Notes: generated from the letters alone by a model not told the origin. A DNA stretch of 64,000 nucleotides from Pseudomonas sp. QTF5 (GCF_000512695.2 NZ_AZRW02000030.1:5033-69032); one strand, 5' to 3'. Positions 16,553 through 26,547 are shown, numbered from the stretch's first letter. A program made the numbers and translations.

Positions 16553-17629
16553 ATGCGCGATCGACTGTTGGCTGCGGAGAAGGTGAAGGCCATCGATTGG
16601 CGTGATGGCGCACTGTACCTGCTGGATCAGCGTATTTTGCCGTTCGAGGAAACCTGGATCGCCTACACCAGCGCTGCGGGTGTGGCTGAGGCCATTCGCT
16701 CGATGGTGGTGCGCGGCGCCCCGGCCATCGGTATCAGTGCCGCTTATGCCATGGTGCTGGCAGCCCGCACCCGAATTGCCGAGGGTGGTGACTGGCAGGC
16801 AGCGTGGGAAGAGGATTACGCGTTGCTGGCTGATTCCCGTCCAACGGCGGTGAATCTGTTCTGGGCCTTGAGTCGCATGCGTGACCGCCTGGACCGCCTC
16901 AAGGAAGATGCAGACCCTCTGGCGGCGCTGGAAGCCGAAGCCATCGCCATCCATGAAAGTGATCGCGAAGCCAATCTGACCATGGCCCAACTGGGTGTCG
17001 ACCTGATCCGCAAGCATCAGGGCAACGCCCAGGCGATCCTCACGCACTGCAACACCGGCGCACTGGCCACCGGCGGCTTCGGCACGGCGCTGGGGGTGAT
17101 TCGCGGGGCTTTCATCGAAGGTATGGTCGAACGCGTCTATGCCGATGAAACCCGGCCATGGCTGCAAGGTTCGCGATTGACCGCATGGGAATTGGCCAAT
17201 GAAGGCATTCCCGTGACCCTCAATGCTGACTCCGCCGCCGCGCACATTATGAAAACCAAAGGCGTGACTTGGGTGATCGTCGGTGCCGACCGCATCACCG
17301 CCAATGGTGATGTGGCGAACAAGATCGGCACCTACCAACTGGCGGTCAACGCCATGCACCATGGCGTGCGCTTCATGGTGGTGGCGCCGAGTTCGACCAT
17401 CGACATGAATCTGGCCAGCGGCGACGAGATTCCCATCGAAGAGCGCGACGGCCGCGAGTTGCTGGAAGTCGGCGGCAAGCGGGTGGCGGCGGATGTCGAT
17501 GCGTTCAACCCGGTGTTCGACGTGACGCCTGCGGATTTGATCGACGCGATCGTTACCGAAAAAGGCATCGTCGAACGGCCGGACACGGCGAAAATGGCGC
17601 AGTTGATGTGCCGTAAGCGGTTGCATTAA
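16553..17629 (+). CDS. mtnA: S-methyl-5-thioribose-1-phosphate isomerase
   Basis: A 358-residue aldose–ketose isomerase of methionine salvage, converting methylthioribose-1-P to methylthioribulose-1-P. Diagnostic segments include VVRGAPAIG, LTHCNTGALAT (catalytic Cys) and VGADRIT (catalytic Asp). I chose ATG 16553, preceded by GGGGTAAG, which gives the usual 358-residue length; an in-frame start 15 bases upstream lacks a ribosome site. It is divergent from mtaD. The other mtn genes are not in this window. A REP doublet follows the gene. Confidence 0.93.
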   Translation: MRDRLLAAEKVKAIDWRDGALYLLDQRILPFEETWIAYTSAAGVAEAIRSMVVRGAPAIGISAAYAMVLAARTRIAEGGDWQAAWEEDYALLADSRPTAVNLFWALSRMRDRLDRLKEDADPLAALEAEAIAIHESDREANLTMAQLGVDLIRKHQGNAQAILTHCNTGALATGGFGTALGVIRGAFIEGMVERVYADETRPWLQGSRLTAWELANEGIPVTLNADSAAAHIMKTKGVTWVIVGADRITANGDVANKIGTYQLAVNAMHHGVRFMVVAPSSTIDMNLASGDEIPIEERDGRELLEVGGKRVAADVDAFNPVFDVTPADLIDAIVTEKGIVERPDTAKMAQLMCRKRLH

Positions 17630-18075
17630 GGCTCTTTGGCGTCTGATAAATTGCCTTCGCGAGCAAGCCCGCTCCCACATTGGGCCGAGTCGGTCGCAGA
17701 ATTTGTATGCGACACCGATCCAATGTGGGAGCGGGCTTGCTCGCGAAGAGGCCCTGACAGTCAACAAATATCGCTGATCAGGCCCCTGATTCTCCATTCA
17801 ACACGGCTCTAAGCCCCTCTCGTCCCTTTCAAGCCTGTCACCGGTCAACTAACTATGCTCCATGCGCATCTGGGGGATAGGTGCGTGGCGGCTCTTGTGA
17901 TAACATCCGGCGGTTTCCAGGGTAGCCTGATGTGGCTGCCTTTACTGCGCAGATCCATGGCATAACTCGTTGATTTGTCGTAAGTCGGTGCATGGCACTC
18001 AGTCTGCATCGGCGAGCTTCGTTCGTCCCATATGGATGTGACGAAGTTTCACCAGAAAAAGGAATCAGGCTTCTC
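17630..18075. other. Intergenic region mtnA–gyrA
   Basis: 446 bases without a gene. The left part holds a REP doublet (17653–17752); the right part is the gyrA leader. A plausible extended −10 is TGATAACAT (17898–17906), without a good −35, which would give a leader of about 165 bases. Confidence 0.5.
17653..17752. repeat. REP doublet downstream of mtnA
   Basis: GCCTTCGCGAGCAAGCCCGC…CACAT faces ATGTGGGAGC…TCGCGAAGAGGC. It is the same family as at 11330, 56532 and 61401, and the spacer arms (CGGTCGCA/TGCGACACCG) also pair partly. Confidence 0.85.
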
Positions 18076-20745
18076 ATGGGCGAACTGGCCAAAGAAATCC
18101 TCCCGGTCAATATCGAAGACGAGCTGAAGCAGTCCTACCTCGACTACGCGATGAGCGTGATTGTCGGGCGGGCACTGCCGGATGCGCGCGATGGCTTGAA
18201 GCCCGTGCACCGGCGTGTGCTGTTCGCGATGAGCGAGCTGGGCAACGACTTCAACAAGCCGTACAAGAAATCTGCCCGTGTTGTCGGTGACGTGATCGGT
18301 AAGTATCACCCGCACGGTGACACCGCGGTGTACGACACCATCGTCCGGATGGCGCAGCCATTCTCGCTGCGTTACCTGCTGGTAGACGGTCAGGGCAACT
18401 TCGGTTCGGTGGACGGCGACAACGCCGCGGCCATGCGATACACCGAAGTGCGCATGACCAAGCTGGCGCACGAGCTGCTGGCTGACCTGCACAAAGAAAC
18501 CGTGGACTGGGTGCCGAACTACGACGGCACCGAAATGATCCCCGCGGTCATGCCGACCCGTATTCCCAACCTGCTGGTCAACGGCTCCAGCGGTATCGCC
18601 GTGGGCATGGCGACCAACATTCCGCCGCACAACCTCGGTGAAGTCATCGACGGTTGCCTGGCGCTCATCGACAACCCTGAGCTGACTGTCGACGAGCTGA
18701 TGCAATACATCCCCGGCCCGGACTTCCCGACCGCCGCGATCATAAACGGTCGCGCCGGCATCATCGAAGCCTACCGCACCGGTCGCGGGCGCATTTACAT
18801 GCGTGCCCGCTCGATGATCGAAGACATCGACAAGGTCGGTGGTCGTCAGCAGATCGTCATCACCGAACTCCCTTACCAGCTGAACAAGGCCCGTCTGATC
18901 GAGAAGATCGCCGAGCTGGTCAAAGAGAAGAAGCTTGAAGGCATCACCGAGCTGCGCGACGAGTCCGACAAGGACGGTATGCGCGTCGTGATCGAATTGC
19001 GTCGCGGTGAAGTGCCTGAGGTGATCCTCAACAACCTCTACGCCCAGACCCAGCTGCAAGCGGTGTTCGGTATCAACATCGTCGCGCTGATCGACGGCCG
19101 TCCGCGGATCCTGAACCTCAAGGACCTGCTGGAAGCTTTCGTTCGTCACCGTCGCGAAGTGGTTACCCGTCGTACCGTGTTCGAGCTGCGCAAAGCGCGC
19201 GAACGTGGCCACATTCTGGAAGGTCAAGCGGTTGCCCTGTCGAACATCGACCCGGTCATCGCCCTGATCAAGGCCTCGCCAACCCCGTCGGAAGCCAAGG
19301 AAGCGCTGATCAGCACGCCTTGGGAATCTACCGCCGTGGTTGCGATGGTCGAACGTGCCGGCGCCGATTCGTGCCGCCCGGAAAACCTCGATCCGCAATA
19401 CGGTCTGCGCGACGGCAAGTACTTCCTGTCGCCAGAGCAGGCGCAAGCCATTCTGGAACTGCGTCTGCACCGTCTGACCGGTCTGGAACACGAAAAGCTG
19501 CTGGCCGAGTATCAAGAGATCCTCAACCAGATCGGCGAGCTGATCCGCATCCTCAATAGCGCCGTGCGTCTGATGGAAGTGATCCGCGAAGAGCTGGAAG
19601 TGATCCGCGCCGAGTACGGCGATGTGCGTCGCACCGAGATTCTCGATGCCCGTCTCGACCTGACCCTGGGCGACATGATCCCGGAAGAAGAGCGCGTCGT
19701 GACCATTTCCCACGGTGGCTATGCCAAGACCCAGCCATTGGCTGCGTACCAGGCTCAGCGTCGTGGCGGTAAAGGCAAGTCGGCCACCGGCGTCAAGGAT
19801 GAGGACTACATCGCTCACCTGCTGGTCGCCAACAGCCACACCACGCTGCTGCTGTTCTCCAGCAAAGGCAAAGTGTATTGGCTGAAAACCTACGAAATCC
19901 CTGAGGCGTCCCGCGCGGCCCGTGGTCGTCCGCTGGTCAACCTGCTGCCACTGGACAGTGATGAATACATCACCACCATGCTGCCGGTCGAGGAATACAC
20001 CGAAGGTCACTTCATCTTCATGGCCACTGCTAAAGGCACCGTGAAGAAGACCCCGCTGGAATCCTTCAGCCGTCAACGCAGCGTCGGCCTGATCGCGCTG
20101 GAGCTGGACGAAGGCGACGTGCTGATCTCTGCCGCTATTACTGATGGCGAGCGCGAAGTCATGCTGTTCTCCGACGGTGGCAAGGTCACTCGTTTCAAGG
20201 AAACCGACGTTCGCGCCATGGGCCGTACCGCTCGCGGTGTTCGCGGTATGCGTCTGCCGGAAGGTCAGAAGCTGATTTCCATGCTGATCCCGGAAGAAGG
20301 CAGCCAGATCCTCACCGCTTCGGCGCGAGGTTTCGGCAAGCGCACCGCGATCACCGAGTTCCCTGAGTACAAGCGTGGCGGTCAGGGCGTTATTGCCATG
20401 GTCAGCAACGAGCGCAACGGCCGTCTGGTCGGCGCAGTCCAGGTGCTCGACGGCGAAGAAATCATGCTGATTTCCGACCAGGGTACTTTGGTTCGAACCC
20501 GTGTCGACGAAGTCTCCAGCCTGGGTCGTAACACCCAAGGCGTGACCCTGATCAAGCTGGCCAGCGATGAAACGCTGGTGGGCCTGGAGCGGGTTCAAGA
20601 GCCGTCGGAAGTCGAAGGCGAAGAGCTGGAAGGCGAAGGGCTCGACGGTGAAGAGGGTGCGGTGTTCGACGGTGAAGTCGTGATTGACGACGTTGCCGAA
20701 GACCAGCAACTCGACGCCGCCGCTGACGAAGAGCCGCAAGAGTAA
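18076..20745 (+). CDS. gyrA: DNA gyrase subunit A
   Basis: An 889-residue breakage-reunion subunit of DNA gyrase. The N-terminal domain includes the quinolone-resistance region GDTAVYDTIVRM with the wild-type pseudomonad Thr and Asp (equivalent to T83/D87 of P. aeruginosa) and catalytic Tyr in AAMRYTEVR. The C-terminal half is the DNA-wrapping beta-pinwheel with QRRGGKG (GyrA box). The last 45 residues are a very acidic Glu/Asp tail. Start ATG 18076 (MGELAKEILPVNIEDEL) matches the family. It precedes serC but is separated from it by a terminator and REP, so the two are probably independent. Confidence 0.98.
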   Translation: MGELAKEILPVNIEDELKQSYLDYAMSVIVGRALPDARDGLKPVHRRVLFAMSELGNDFNKPYKKSARVVGDVIGKYHPHGDTAVYDTIVRMAQPFSLRYLLVDGQGNFGSVDGDNAAAMRYTEVRMTKLAHELLADLHKETVDWVPNYDGTEMIPAVMPTRIPNLLVNGSSGIAVGMATNIPPHNLGEVIDGCLALIDNPELTVDELMQYIPGPDFPTAAIINGRAGIIEAYRTGRGRIYMRARSMIEDIDKVGGRQQIVITELPYQLNKARLIEKIAELVKEKKLEGITELRDESDKDGMRVVIELRRGEVPEVILNNLYAQTQLQAVFGINIVALIDGRPRILNLKDLLEAFVRHRREVVTRRTVFELRKARERGHILEGQAVALSNIDPVIALIKASPTPSEAKEALISTPWESTAVVAMVERAGADSCRPENLDPQYGLRDGKYFLSPEQAQAILELRLHRLTGLEHEKLLAEYQEILNQIGELIRILNSAVRLMEVIREELEVIRAEYGDVRRTEILDARLDLTLGDMIPEEERVVTISHGGYAKTQPLAAYQAQRRGGKGKSATGVKDEDYIAHLLVANSHTTLLLFSSKGKVYWLKTYEIPEASRAARGRPLVNLLPLDSDEYITTMLPVEEYTEGHFIFMATAKGTVKKTPLESFSRQRSVGLIALELDEGDVLISAAITDGEREVMLFSDGGKVTRFKETDVRAMGRTARGVRGMRLPEGQKLISMLIPEEGSQILTASARGFGKRTAITEFPEYKRGGQGVIAMVSNERNGRLVGAVQVLDGEEIMLISDQGTLVRTRVDEVSSLGRNTQGVTLIKLASDETLVGLERVQEPSEVEGEELEGEGLDGEEGAVFDGEVVIDDVAEDQQLDAAADEEPQE

Positions 20746-20757
20746 GCGGGCAAGCAG

Positions 20758-20792
20758 GGGGGCGGATGAAGATTCGCCCCCTTGTTGTTTGT
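20758..20792 (+). terminator. gyrA terminator
   Basis: GGGGGCG (20758–20764) pairs with CGCCCCC (20775–20781), followed by TTGTTGTTTGT. It lies 12 bases after the gyrA stop. Confidence 0.75.
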
Positions 20793-20840
20793 CCCTTTTG
20801 AAAATTCGACACCTAAGAAGATTTTTGTGTGGAAGGGCTT

Positions 20841-20930
20841 TTGTGGGAGCCGGGCTTGCCCGCGATGCAGGCACCGCGGTGTATCTTGTAGACCGTGGTG
20901 ATGCCATCGCAGGCAAGCCAGCTCCCACAA
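20841..20930. repeat. REP doublet upstream of serC
   Basis: TTGTGGGAGCCGGGCTTGCC at the left and GGCAAGCCAGCTCCCACAA at the right. The arms are imperfect, each with one or two changes from the consensus, suggesting an older copy. Confidence 0.75.
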
Positions 20931-21006
20931 AGGCTGTCACCCCCATGAGGTCTGTGTCGGCTGATGATTTATTGCGTGATACCACCAAATCAGAGCGAGA
21001 TTGGAT

Positions 21007-22092
21007 GTGAGCAAGAGAGCCTATAACTTCTGTGCCGGTCCTGCGGCGCTTCCCGAAGCTGTCCTGAAGCGCGCCCAGGGTGAACTCCTTGATTGGCACG
21101 GCAAGGGCCTGTCGGTCATGGAAATGAGCCATCGCAGCGATGAGTTCGTGTCCATTGCCACCAAGGCCGAGCAGGATCTGCGTGATCTGCTGAATATCCC
21201 CTCGAACTATAAAGTGCTGTTTCTGCAAGGTGGCGCGAGCCAGCAATTTGCTCAGATTCCTCTGAACCTGTTGCCGGAAAGTGGTACCGCCGACTATATC
21301 GACACCGGTATCTGGTCGCAGAAAGCCATCGAAGAAGCTTCGCGCTACGGCCACGTCAACGTTGCCGCCACCGCCAAGCCTTACGACTATTTCGCGATTC
21401 CCGGTCAGAATGAATGGAACCTGTCGAAAGACGCGGCCTACGTTCATTACGCACCGAACGAAACCATTGGCGGCCTGGAATTCCAATGGATCCCGGAAAC
21501 CGGTGATGTACCGCTGGTCGCCGACATGTCCTCGGACATTCTCTCGCGTCCGGTGGATGTCTCGCGCTTCGGCATGATCTACGCCGGCGCCCAGAAAAAC
21601 ATCGGCCCGAGCGGCGTCGTCGTGAACATCGTTCGCGAAGACCTGCTGGGTCACGCCCGTTCCATTTGCCCGACCATGCTCAACTACAAGGTTGCGGCCG
21701 ATAACGGCTCGATGTACAACACCCCGCCAACCCTGGCCTGGTACTTGTCCGGCCTGGTGTTCGAGTGGCTGAAAGAGCAGGGCGGCGTCGAAGCCATCGG
21801 CAAGCTCAATGAAGTGAAACAGCGCACGCTGTACGATTTCATCGACGCCAGCGGCTTGTACAGCAACCCGATCAACAAGTCGGACCGCTCGTGGATGAAC
21901 GTGCCGTTCCGTCTGGCCGACGATCGTCTCGACAAGCCGTTCCTGGTGGGTGCCGACGAACGCGGCCTGCTGAACCTCAAGGGCCACCGTTCTGTGGGCG
22001 GCATGCGTGCCTCCATCTATAACGCCGTCGATATCGTTGCGGTCAACGCACTGGTTTCGTACATGGCAGAGTTCGAGAAGGAACACGGTTAA
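21007..22092 (+). CDS. serC: Phosphoserine aminotransferase
   Basis: A 361-residue PLP-dependent class V aminotransferase. It makes 3-phosphoserine for serine and also works in pyridoxal phosphate synthesis. Start GTG 21007 (VSKRAYNFCAGPAALP) matches the P. aeruginosa protein; a TTG two codons earlier is less likely. GAQKN carries the PLP lysine and LQGGASQQF is the phosphate-binding loop. The stop codon shares one base with the pheA start (TAATG), so the two genes are translationally coupled in the aromatic block. Confidence 0.96.
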   Translation: MSKRAYNFCAGPAALPEAVLKRAQGELLDWHGKGLSVMEMSHRSDEFVSIATKAEQDLRDLLNIPSNYKVLFLQGGASQQFAQIPLNLLPESGTADYIDTGIWSQKAIEEASRYGHVNVAATAKPYDYFAIPGQNEWNLSKDAAYVHYAPNETIGGLEFQWIPETGDVPLVADMSSDILSRPVDVSRFGMIYAGAQKNIGPSGVVVNIVREDLLGHARSICPTMLNYKVAADNGSMYNTPPTLAWYLSGLVFEWLKEQGGVEAIGKLNEVKQRTLYDFIDASGLYSNPINKSDRSWMNVPFRLADDRLDKPFLVGADERGLLNLKGHRSVGGMRASIYNAVDIVAVNALVSYMAEFEKEHG

Positions 22093-23186
22093 TGTCTGAG
22101 CAAGAACTCAAGGCACTGCGCCTGCGCATCGATGCTCTGGACGAAAAAGTCCTGGAGCTGATCAGTGAGCGCGCACGCTGCGCCCAGGAAGTTGCGCGAG
22201 TAAAGATGGCCTCGCTGGCCGAAGGCGAAGTGCCGGTGTTCTATCGTCCTGAGCGTGAAGCTCAGGTGCTCAAGCGTGTGATGGAGCGTAACCAGGGGCC
22301 ACTGGGCAACGAAGAGATGGCGCGGCTGTTCCGCGAAATCATGTCCTCGTGCCTGGCCCTCGAGCAGCCGCTGAAAGTGGCTTACCTCGGCCCTGAGGGG
22401 ACATTCACCCAGGCCGCGGCCATGAAGCACTTCGGCCACGCAGTGATCAGCAAGCCGATGGCGGCGATCGATGAAGTGTTCCGTGAAGTGGCGGCCGGTG
22501 CGGTGAACTTCGGCGTGGTCCCGGTGGAAAACTCCACCGAGGGCGCGGTCAACCACACCCTCGACAGCTTCCTCGAACACGACATGGTGATCTGCGGCGA
22601 AGTCGAACTGCGGATTCACCATCATCTGTTGGTCGGTGAAAACACCAAGACCGACAGCATCAGCCGTATCTATTCCCACGCCCAGTCCCTGGCTCAGTGC
22701 CGCAAGTGGCTGGACGCCCATTACCCGAATGTCGAGCGCGTGGCGGTTTCGAGCAACGCCGAAGCGGCCAAGCGGGTCAAGGGTGAGTGGAACTCGGCGG
22801 CGATTGCCGGCGACATGGCGGCAGGCCTGTACGGGTTGACCCGTCTGGCCGAGAAAATCGAGGATCGCCCGGATAACTCCACGCGATTCCTGATGATCGG
22901 CAGCCAGGAAGTACCGCCGACCGGCGACGACAAGACCTCGATCATCGTCTCCATGAGCAACAAACCCGGTGCGCTCCACGAACTGCTGGTGCCGTTCCAC
23001 GATAACGGCATCGACCTGACGCGCATCGAGACCCGTCCGTCGCGCAGCGGTAAATGGACCTACGTGTTCTTCATCGACTTCGTCGGCCACCATCGCGATC
23101 CTCTGATCAAAGGTGTGCTGGAAAAGATCAGTCAGGAAGCAGTGGCACTCAAAGTGCTGGGTTCCTACCCGAAAGCAGTTCTCTAA
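22092..23186 (+). CDS. pheA: Bifunctional chorismate mutase/prephenate dehydratase (P-protein)
   Basis: A 364-residue cytoplasmic enzyme that turns chorismate into prephenate and then phenylpyruvate. Residues 1–90 are an AroQ-type mutase (LRLRIDALDEKVLELISERA), 95–270 the dehydratase (YLGPEGTFTQAA, VPVENSTEGAV), and about 280–360 an ACT regulatory domain (GALHELL, ETRPSR, similar to the ESRP phenylalanine-binding segment), so feedback by phenylalanine is expected. Starts on the last base of the serC stop; hisC follows after 12 bases. Confidence 0.97.
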   Translation: MSEQELKALRLRIDALDEKVLELISERARCAQEVARVKMASLAEGEVPVFYRPEREAQVLKRVMERNQGPLGNEEMARLFREIMSSCLALEQPLKVAYLGPEGTFTQAAAMKHFGHAVISKPMAAIDEVFREVAAGAVNFGVVPVENSTEGAVNHTLDSFLEHDMVICGEVELRIHHHLLVGENTKTDSISRIYSHAQSLAQCRKWLDAHYPNVERVAVSSNAEAAKRVKGEWNSAAIAGDMAAGLYGLTRLAEKIEDRPDNSTRFLMIGSQEVPPTGDDKTSIIVSMSNKPGALHELLVPFHDNGIDLTRIETRPSRSGKWTYVFFIDFVGHHRDPLIKGVLEKISQEAVALKVLGSYPKAVL

Positions 23187-23198
23187 GGGCGGTAGCAA

Positions 23199-24311
23199 AT
23201 GAGTGGCAACTTCCTCGCTCTGGCACAGCCGGGCGTGCAACAACTTTCGCCTTACGTTCCGGGCAAGCCCGTGGACGAACTGGCCCGTGAGCTGAACCTC
23301 GATCCGGCCAATATCGTCAAACTGGCGAGCAACGAAAACCCGTTGGGCGCCAGTCCGAAGGCGCTGGCAGCGATTCGCGAAGCGCTGACCGAGCTGACCC
23401 GTTATCCGGACGGCAACGGTTTTGCGCTCAAGACCCTGCTCGCCGATCAGTGTCGCGTCGAGCTGAACCAGGTGACGCTGGGCAACGGCTCCAATGACAT
23501 TCTGGAGCTGGTGGCGCGTGCCTATCTGGCGCCAGGCCTGAACGCGGTGTTCAGCGCGCATGCGTTTGCGGTCTATCCGATCGTGACCCAGGCCGTTGGC
23601 GCCCAGGCCAAAGTGATCCCGGCCAAAGACTGGGGCCACGATCTGTCGGCCATGCTGGCTGCGATCGATGCCGATACCCGCGTGGTGTTCATTGCCAACC
23701 CGAACAACCCGACCGGGACCTGGTTCGACGCCCAAGCGCTGGATGATTTCCTGCAGGACGTACCGGCTCATGTGCTGGTGGTGCTGGACGAAGCCTACAT
23801 CGAATACGCCGAAGGCAGCGACTTGCCCGATGGCCTGGACTATCTGGCGGCCTACCCGAACCTGCTGGTCTCGCGCACCTTCTCCAAGGCCTATGGTCTG
23901 GCATCGCTGCGGGTCGGCTATGGTTTGTCCTCGGCCATCGTCGCCGATGTGCTCAATCGCGTGCGTCAGCCGTTCAACGTCAACAGCCTCGCACTGGCCG
24001 CCGCTTGTGCAGCGCTGCAAGACGTCGAATACCTGGCCGAAAGCCGTCGTCTGAACGAATCCGGCATGCAGCAGCTGCAAACGGGTTTCCGTGAGTTGGG
24101 GCTGAGCTGGATCCCATCCAAAGGCAACTTCATCTGTGTCGATCTGGGGCGCGTTGCGGCTCCGGTGTTCGAGGGGTTGCTGCGCGAAGGCGTGATCGTG
24201 CGTCCGGTGGCCAACTACGGCATGCCGAATCACCTGCGTATCACCATCGGTTTGCCGGCTGAAAACAGCCGCTTCCTCGAGGCGCTGACCAAGGTTATGG
24301 CTCGTGGTTGA
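23199..24311 (+). CDS. hisC: Histidinol-phosphate/aromatic aminotransferase
   Basis: A 370-residue class I/II PLP aminotransferase with ANPNNPTGT, DEAYIEY and the PLP lysine in SRTFSKAYGLASLRVGY. This is the hisC2-type copy embedded in the aromatic operon, where it probably transaminates phenylpyruvate or prephenate as well as, or instead of, imidazole-acetol phosphate. Another hisC within a his operon is expected elsewhere in the genome. It overlaps the tyrA-aroA gene by 8 bases. Confidence 0.93.
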   Translation: MSGNFLALAQPGVQQLSPYVPGKPVDELARELNLDPANIVKLASNENPLGASPKALAAIREALTELTRYPDGNGFALKTLLADQCRVELNQVTLGNGSNDILELVARAYLAPGLNAVFSAHAFAVYPIVTQAVGAQAKVIPAKDWGHDLSAMLAAIDADTRVVFIANPNNPTGTWFDAQALDDFLQDVPAHVLVVLDEAYIEYAEGSDLPDGLDYLAAYPNLLVSRTFSKAYGLASLRVGYGLSSAIVADVLNRVRQPFNVNSLALAAACAALQDVEYLAESRRLNESGMQQLQTGFRELGLSWIPSKGNFICVDLGRVAAPVFEGLLREGVIVRPVANYGMPNHLRITIGLPAENSRFLEALTKVMARG

Positions 24312-26547
24312 TGTCACTGCACTGCAATCTGCGCAACCTATGATCGGTCGCCTGGTGGTGGTCGGCCTGGGCTTGATCGGCGGTTCATTTGCCAAAGGCT
24401 TGCGTGAAAGTGGTCTGTGCCGCGAAGTGGTCGGGGTCGATCTCGACCCGCAGTCGCGCAAGCTGGCGGTCGAGTTGGGCGTGGTGGATCGCTGCGAAGA
24501 AGACCTGGCGGCTGCTTGCCAGGGCGCTGACGTGATTCAGTTGGCGGTGCCGATCCTGGCCATGGAGAAGTTGCTCGCACTGTTGGCGGGCATGGATCTG
24601 GGGCAGGCGATTCTGACCGACGTCGGCAGCGCCAAGGGCAATGTGGTGCGCGCGGCGACCGAGGCGTTTGGCGGCATGCCGGCGCGTTTCGTGCCGGGGC
24701 ATCCGATTGCCGGTTCCGAGCAGAGCGGGGTGGAAGCCTCCAATGCCGAGCTGTTCCGTCGCCATAAAGTGATTCTGACACCGCTGGATCAAACCGATCC
24801 GGCCGCGCTGGCGGTGGTCGACCGGTTGTGGCGTGAATTGGGCGCCGACGTCGAGCACATGCAGGTCGAGCGTCACGACGAAGTGTTGGCGGCGACCAGC
24901 CATTTGCCGCACTTGCTGGCGTTTGGTTTGGTCGATTCGTTGGCCAAACGCAATGAAAATCTTGAGATCTTCCGTTACGCTGCGGGCGGTTTCCGCGATT
25001 TCACAAGAATCGCCGGTAGCGACCCGGTCATGTGGCACGACATCTTCCTCGCCAACCGCGAAGCTGTCCTGCGCACACTCGATACATTTCGCAGCGACCT
25101 CGACGCCTTGCGCGACGCGGTCGATGCAGGGGATGGGCACCAATTGTTGGGCGTGTTCACGCGCGCCCGGGTTGCCCGCGAGCATTTCAGTAAAATCCTG
25201 GCCCGCCGGGCCTATGTGGACGCTATGAATTCCAACGATCTGATTTTCCTGGCACAACCTGGTGGCCGCCTGACTGGGCGGATTCGTGTACCGGGCGACA
25301 AATCGATTTCCCACCGTTCGATCATGCTCGGCTCCTTGGCCGAAGGCGTCACCGAAGTGGAAGGTTTCCTCGAGGGCGAAGACGCTCTGGCGACCCTGCA
25401 AGCTTTCCGTGACATGGGCGTCGTCATCGAAGGTCCGCACCACGGTCGTGTGACCATCCACGGCGTCGGCCTGCATGGCCTGAAGCCTGCGCCGGGCCCG
25501 ATCTATCTGGGCAACTCCGGCACTTCGATGCGTCTGCTGTCTGGCCTTTTGGCTGCGCAGAGCTTCGACAGCACGCTGACCGGCGACGCTTCGCTGTCCA
25601 AGCGCCCGATGAATCGCGTGGCCAATCCGCTGCGCGAAATGGGCGCCGTGATCGAGACTGCTGCTGAAGGTCGTCCTCCGATGACCATTCGTGGCGGCAA
25701 CAAGCTCAAAGGTCTGACTTACACCATGCCAATGGCCAGCGCGCAGGTTAAATCCTGCCTGTTGCTGGCGGGCCTGTATGCCGAAGGCAAGACCACCGTC
25801 ACCGAGCCGGCACCGACTCGCGACCACACCGAGCGCATGTTGCGCGGCTTCGGCTACCCGGTGACCGTCAACGGCGCGACCGCGTCGGTGGAGTCCGGCC
25901 ACAAGCTGACCGCGACCCACATTGAAGTGCCGGGCGATATTTCGTCGTCGGCATTCTTCCTGGTGGCGGCGTCGATTGCCGAAGGTTCGGAGCTGGTGCT
26001 TGAACACGTCGGCATCAACCCGACCCGCACTGGCGTGATCGACATCCTGCGCCTGATGGGCGCTGACATCACCCTGGAAAACCAGCGTGAAGTTGGCGGC
26101 GAGCCGGTAGCGGATCTGCGCGTACGGGCAGCTAAACTCAAAGGTATCGAGATCCCTGAGGCGCTGGTTCCACTGGCGATCGACGAGTTCCCGGTGCTAT
26201 TTGTGGCCGCTGCATGTGCCGAAGGGCGCACCGTGCTGCGCGGCGCCGAAGAGCTGCGCGTGAAAGAGTCGGACCGGATCCAGGTCATGGCGGACGGTCT
26301 GCTGGCGCTGGGCGTCAAGTGCGAACCAACCCCGGACGGCCTCATCATTGATGGCGGCCAGATCGGCGGCGGCGAAGTGCACGGTCACGGTGATCACCGG
26401 ATTGCCATGGCCTTCAGCGTGGCTTCTTTGCGCGCCACTGCACCGATCCGCATCCATGATTGCGCCAACGTCGCGACCTCGTTCCCGAACTTCCTTGCGC
26501 TGTGCGCGCAGGTCGGTATCCGTGTTGCACAAGAGGCTCAGTCGTGA
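24304..26547 (+). CDS. tyrA-aroA: Fused prephenate dehydrogenase/EPSP synthase
   Basis: A 747-residue fusion. Residues 1–300 are TyrA (NAD-binding GLGLIGGSFAKGL, GSAKG, GHPIAGSE), making 4-hydroxyphenylpyruvate. Residues about 308–747 are AroA (PGDKSISHRS, GNSGTSMRLL, RPMNRV, APTRDHTER, KESDR), which joins shikimate-3-P and PEP. The start is probably GTG 24304, overlapping the end of hisC; ATG 24340 is an alternative. This fusion is characteristic of pseudomonads (PA3164). Its GTGA overlap with cmk shows tight coupling. Confidence 0.95.
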   Translation: MVDVTALQSAQPMIGRLVVVGLGLIGGSFAKGLRESGLCREVVGVDLDPQSRKLAVELGVVDRCEEDLAAACQGADVIQLAVPILAMEKLLALLAGMDLGQAILTDVGSAKGNVVRAATEAFGGMPARFVPGHPIAGSEQSGVEASNAELFRRHKVILTPLDQTDPAALAVVDRLWRELGADVEHMQVERHDEVLAATSHLPHLLAFGLVDSLAKRNENLEIFRYAAGGFRDFTRIAGSDPVMWHDIFLANREAVLRTLDTFRSDLDALRDAVDAGDGHQLLGVFTRARVAREHFSKILARRAYVDAMNSNDLIFLAQPGGRLTGRIRVPGDKSISHRSIMLGSLAEGVTEVEGFLEGEDALATLQAFRDMGVVIEGPHHGRVTIHGVGLHGLKPAPGPIYLGNSGTSMRLLSGLLAAQSFDSTLTGDASLSKRPMNRVANPLREMGAVIETAAEGRPPMTIRGGNKLKGLTYTMPMASAQVKSCLLLAGLYAEGKTTVTEPAPTRDHTERMLRGFGYPVTVNGATASVESGHKLTATHIEVPGDISSSAFFLVAASIAEGSELVLEHVGINPTRTGVIDILRLMGADITLENQREVGGEPVADLRVRAAKLKGIEIPEALVPLAIDEFPVLFVAAACAEGRTVLRGAEELRVKESDRIQVMADGLLALGVKCEPTPDGLIIDGGQIGGGEVHGHGDHRIAMAFSVASLRATAPIRIHDCANVATSFPNFLALCAQVGIRVAQEAQS

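Noticed and set aside
18049..22086. 1345-residue open frame on the minus strand opposite gyrA and serC
   Set aside because: It is a shadow of high-GC codon use in two certain genes on the other strand; the translated product is His/Gln/Val-rich without any domain.
22089..24461. 790-residue minus-strand frame opposite pheA, hisC and tyrA-aroA
   Set aside because: Antisense shadow of well-recognised enzymes with overlapping starts and stops.
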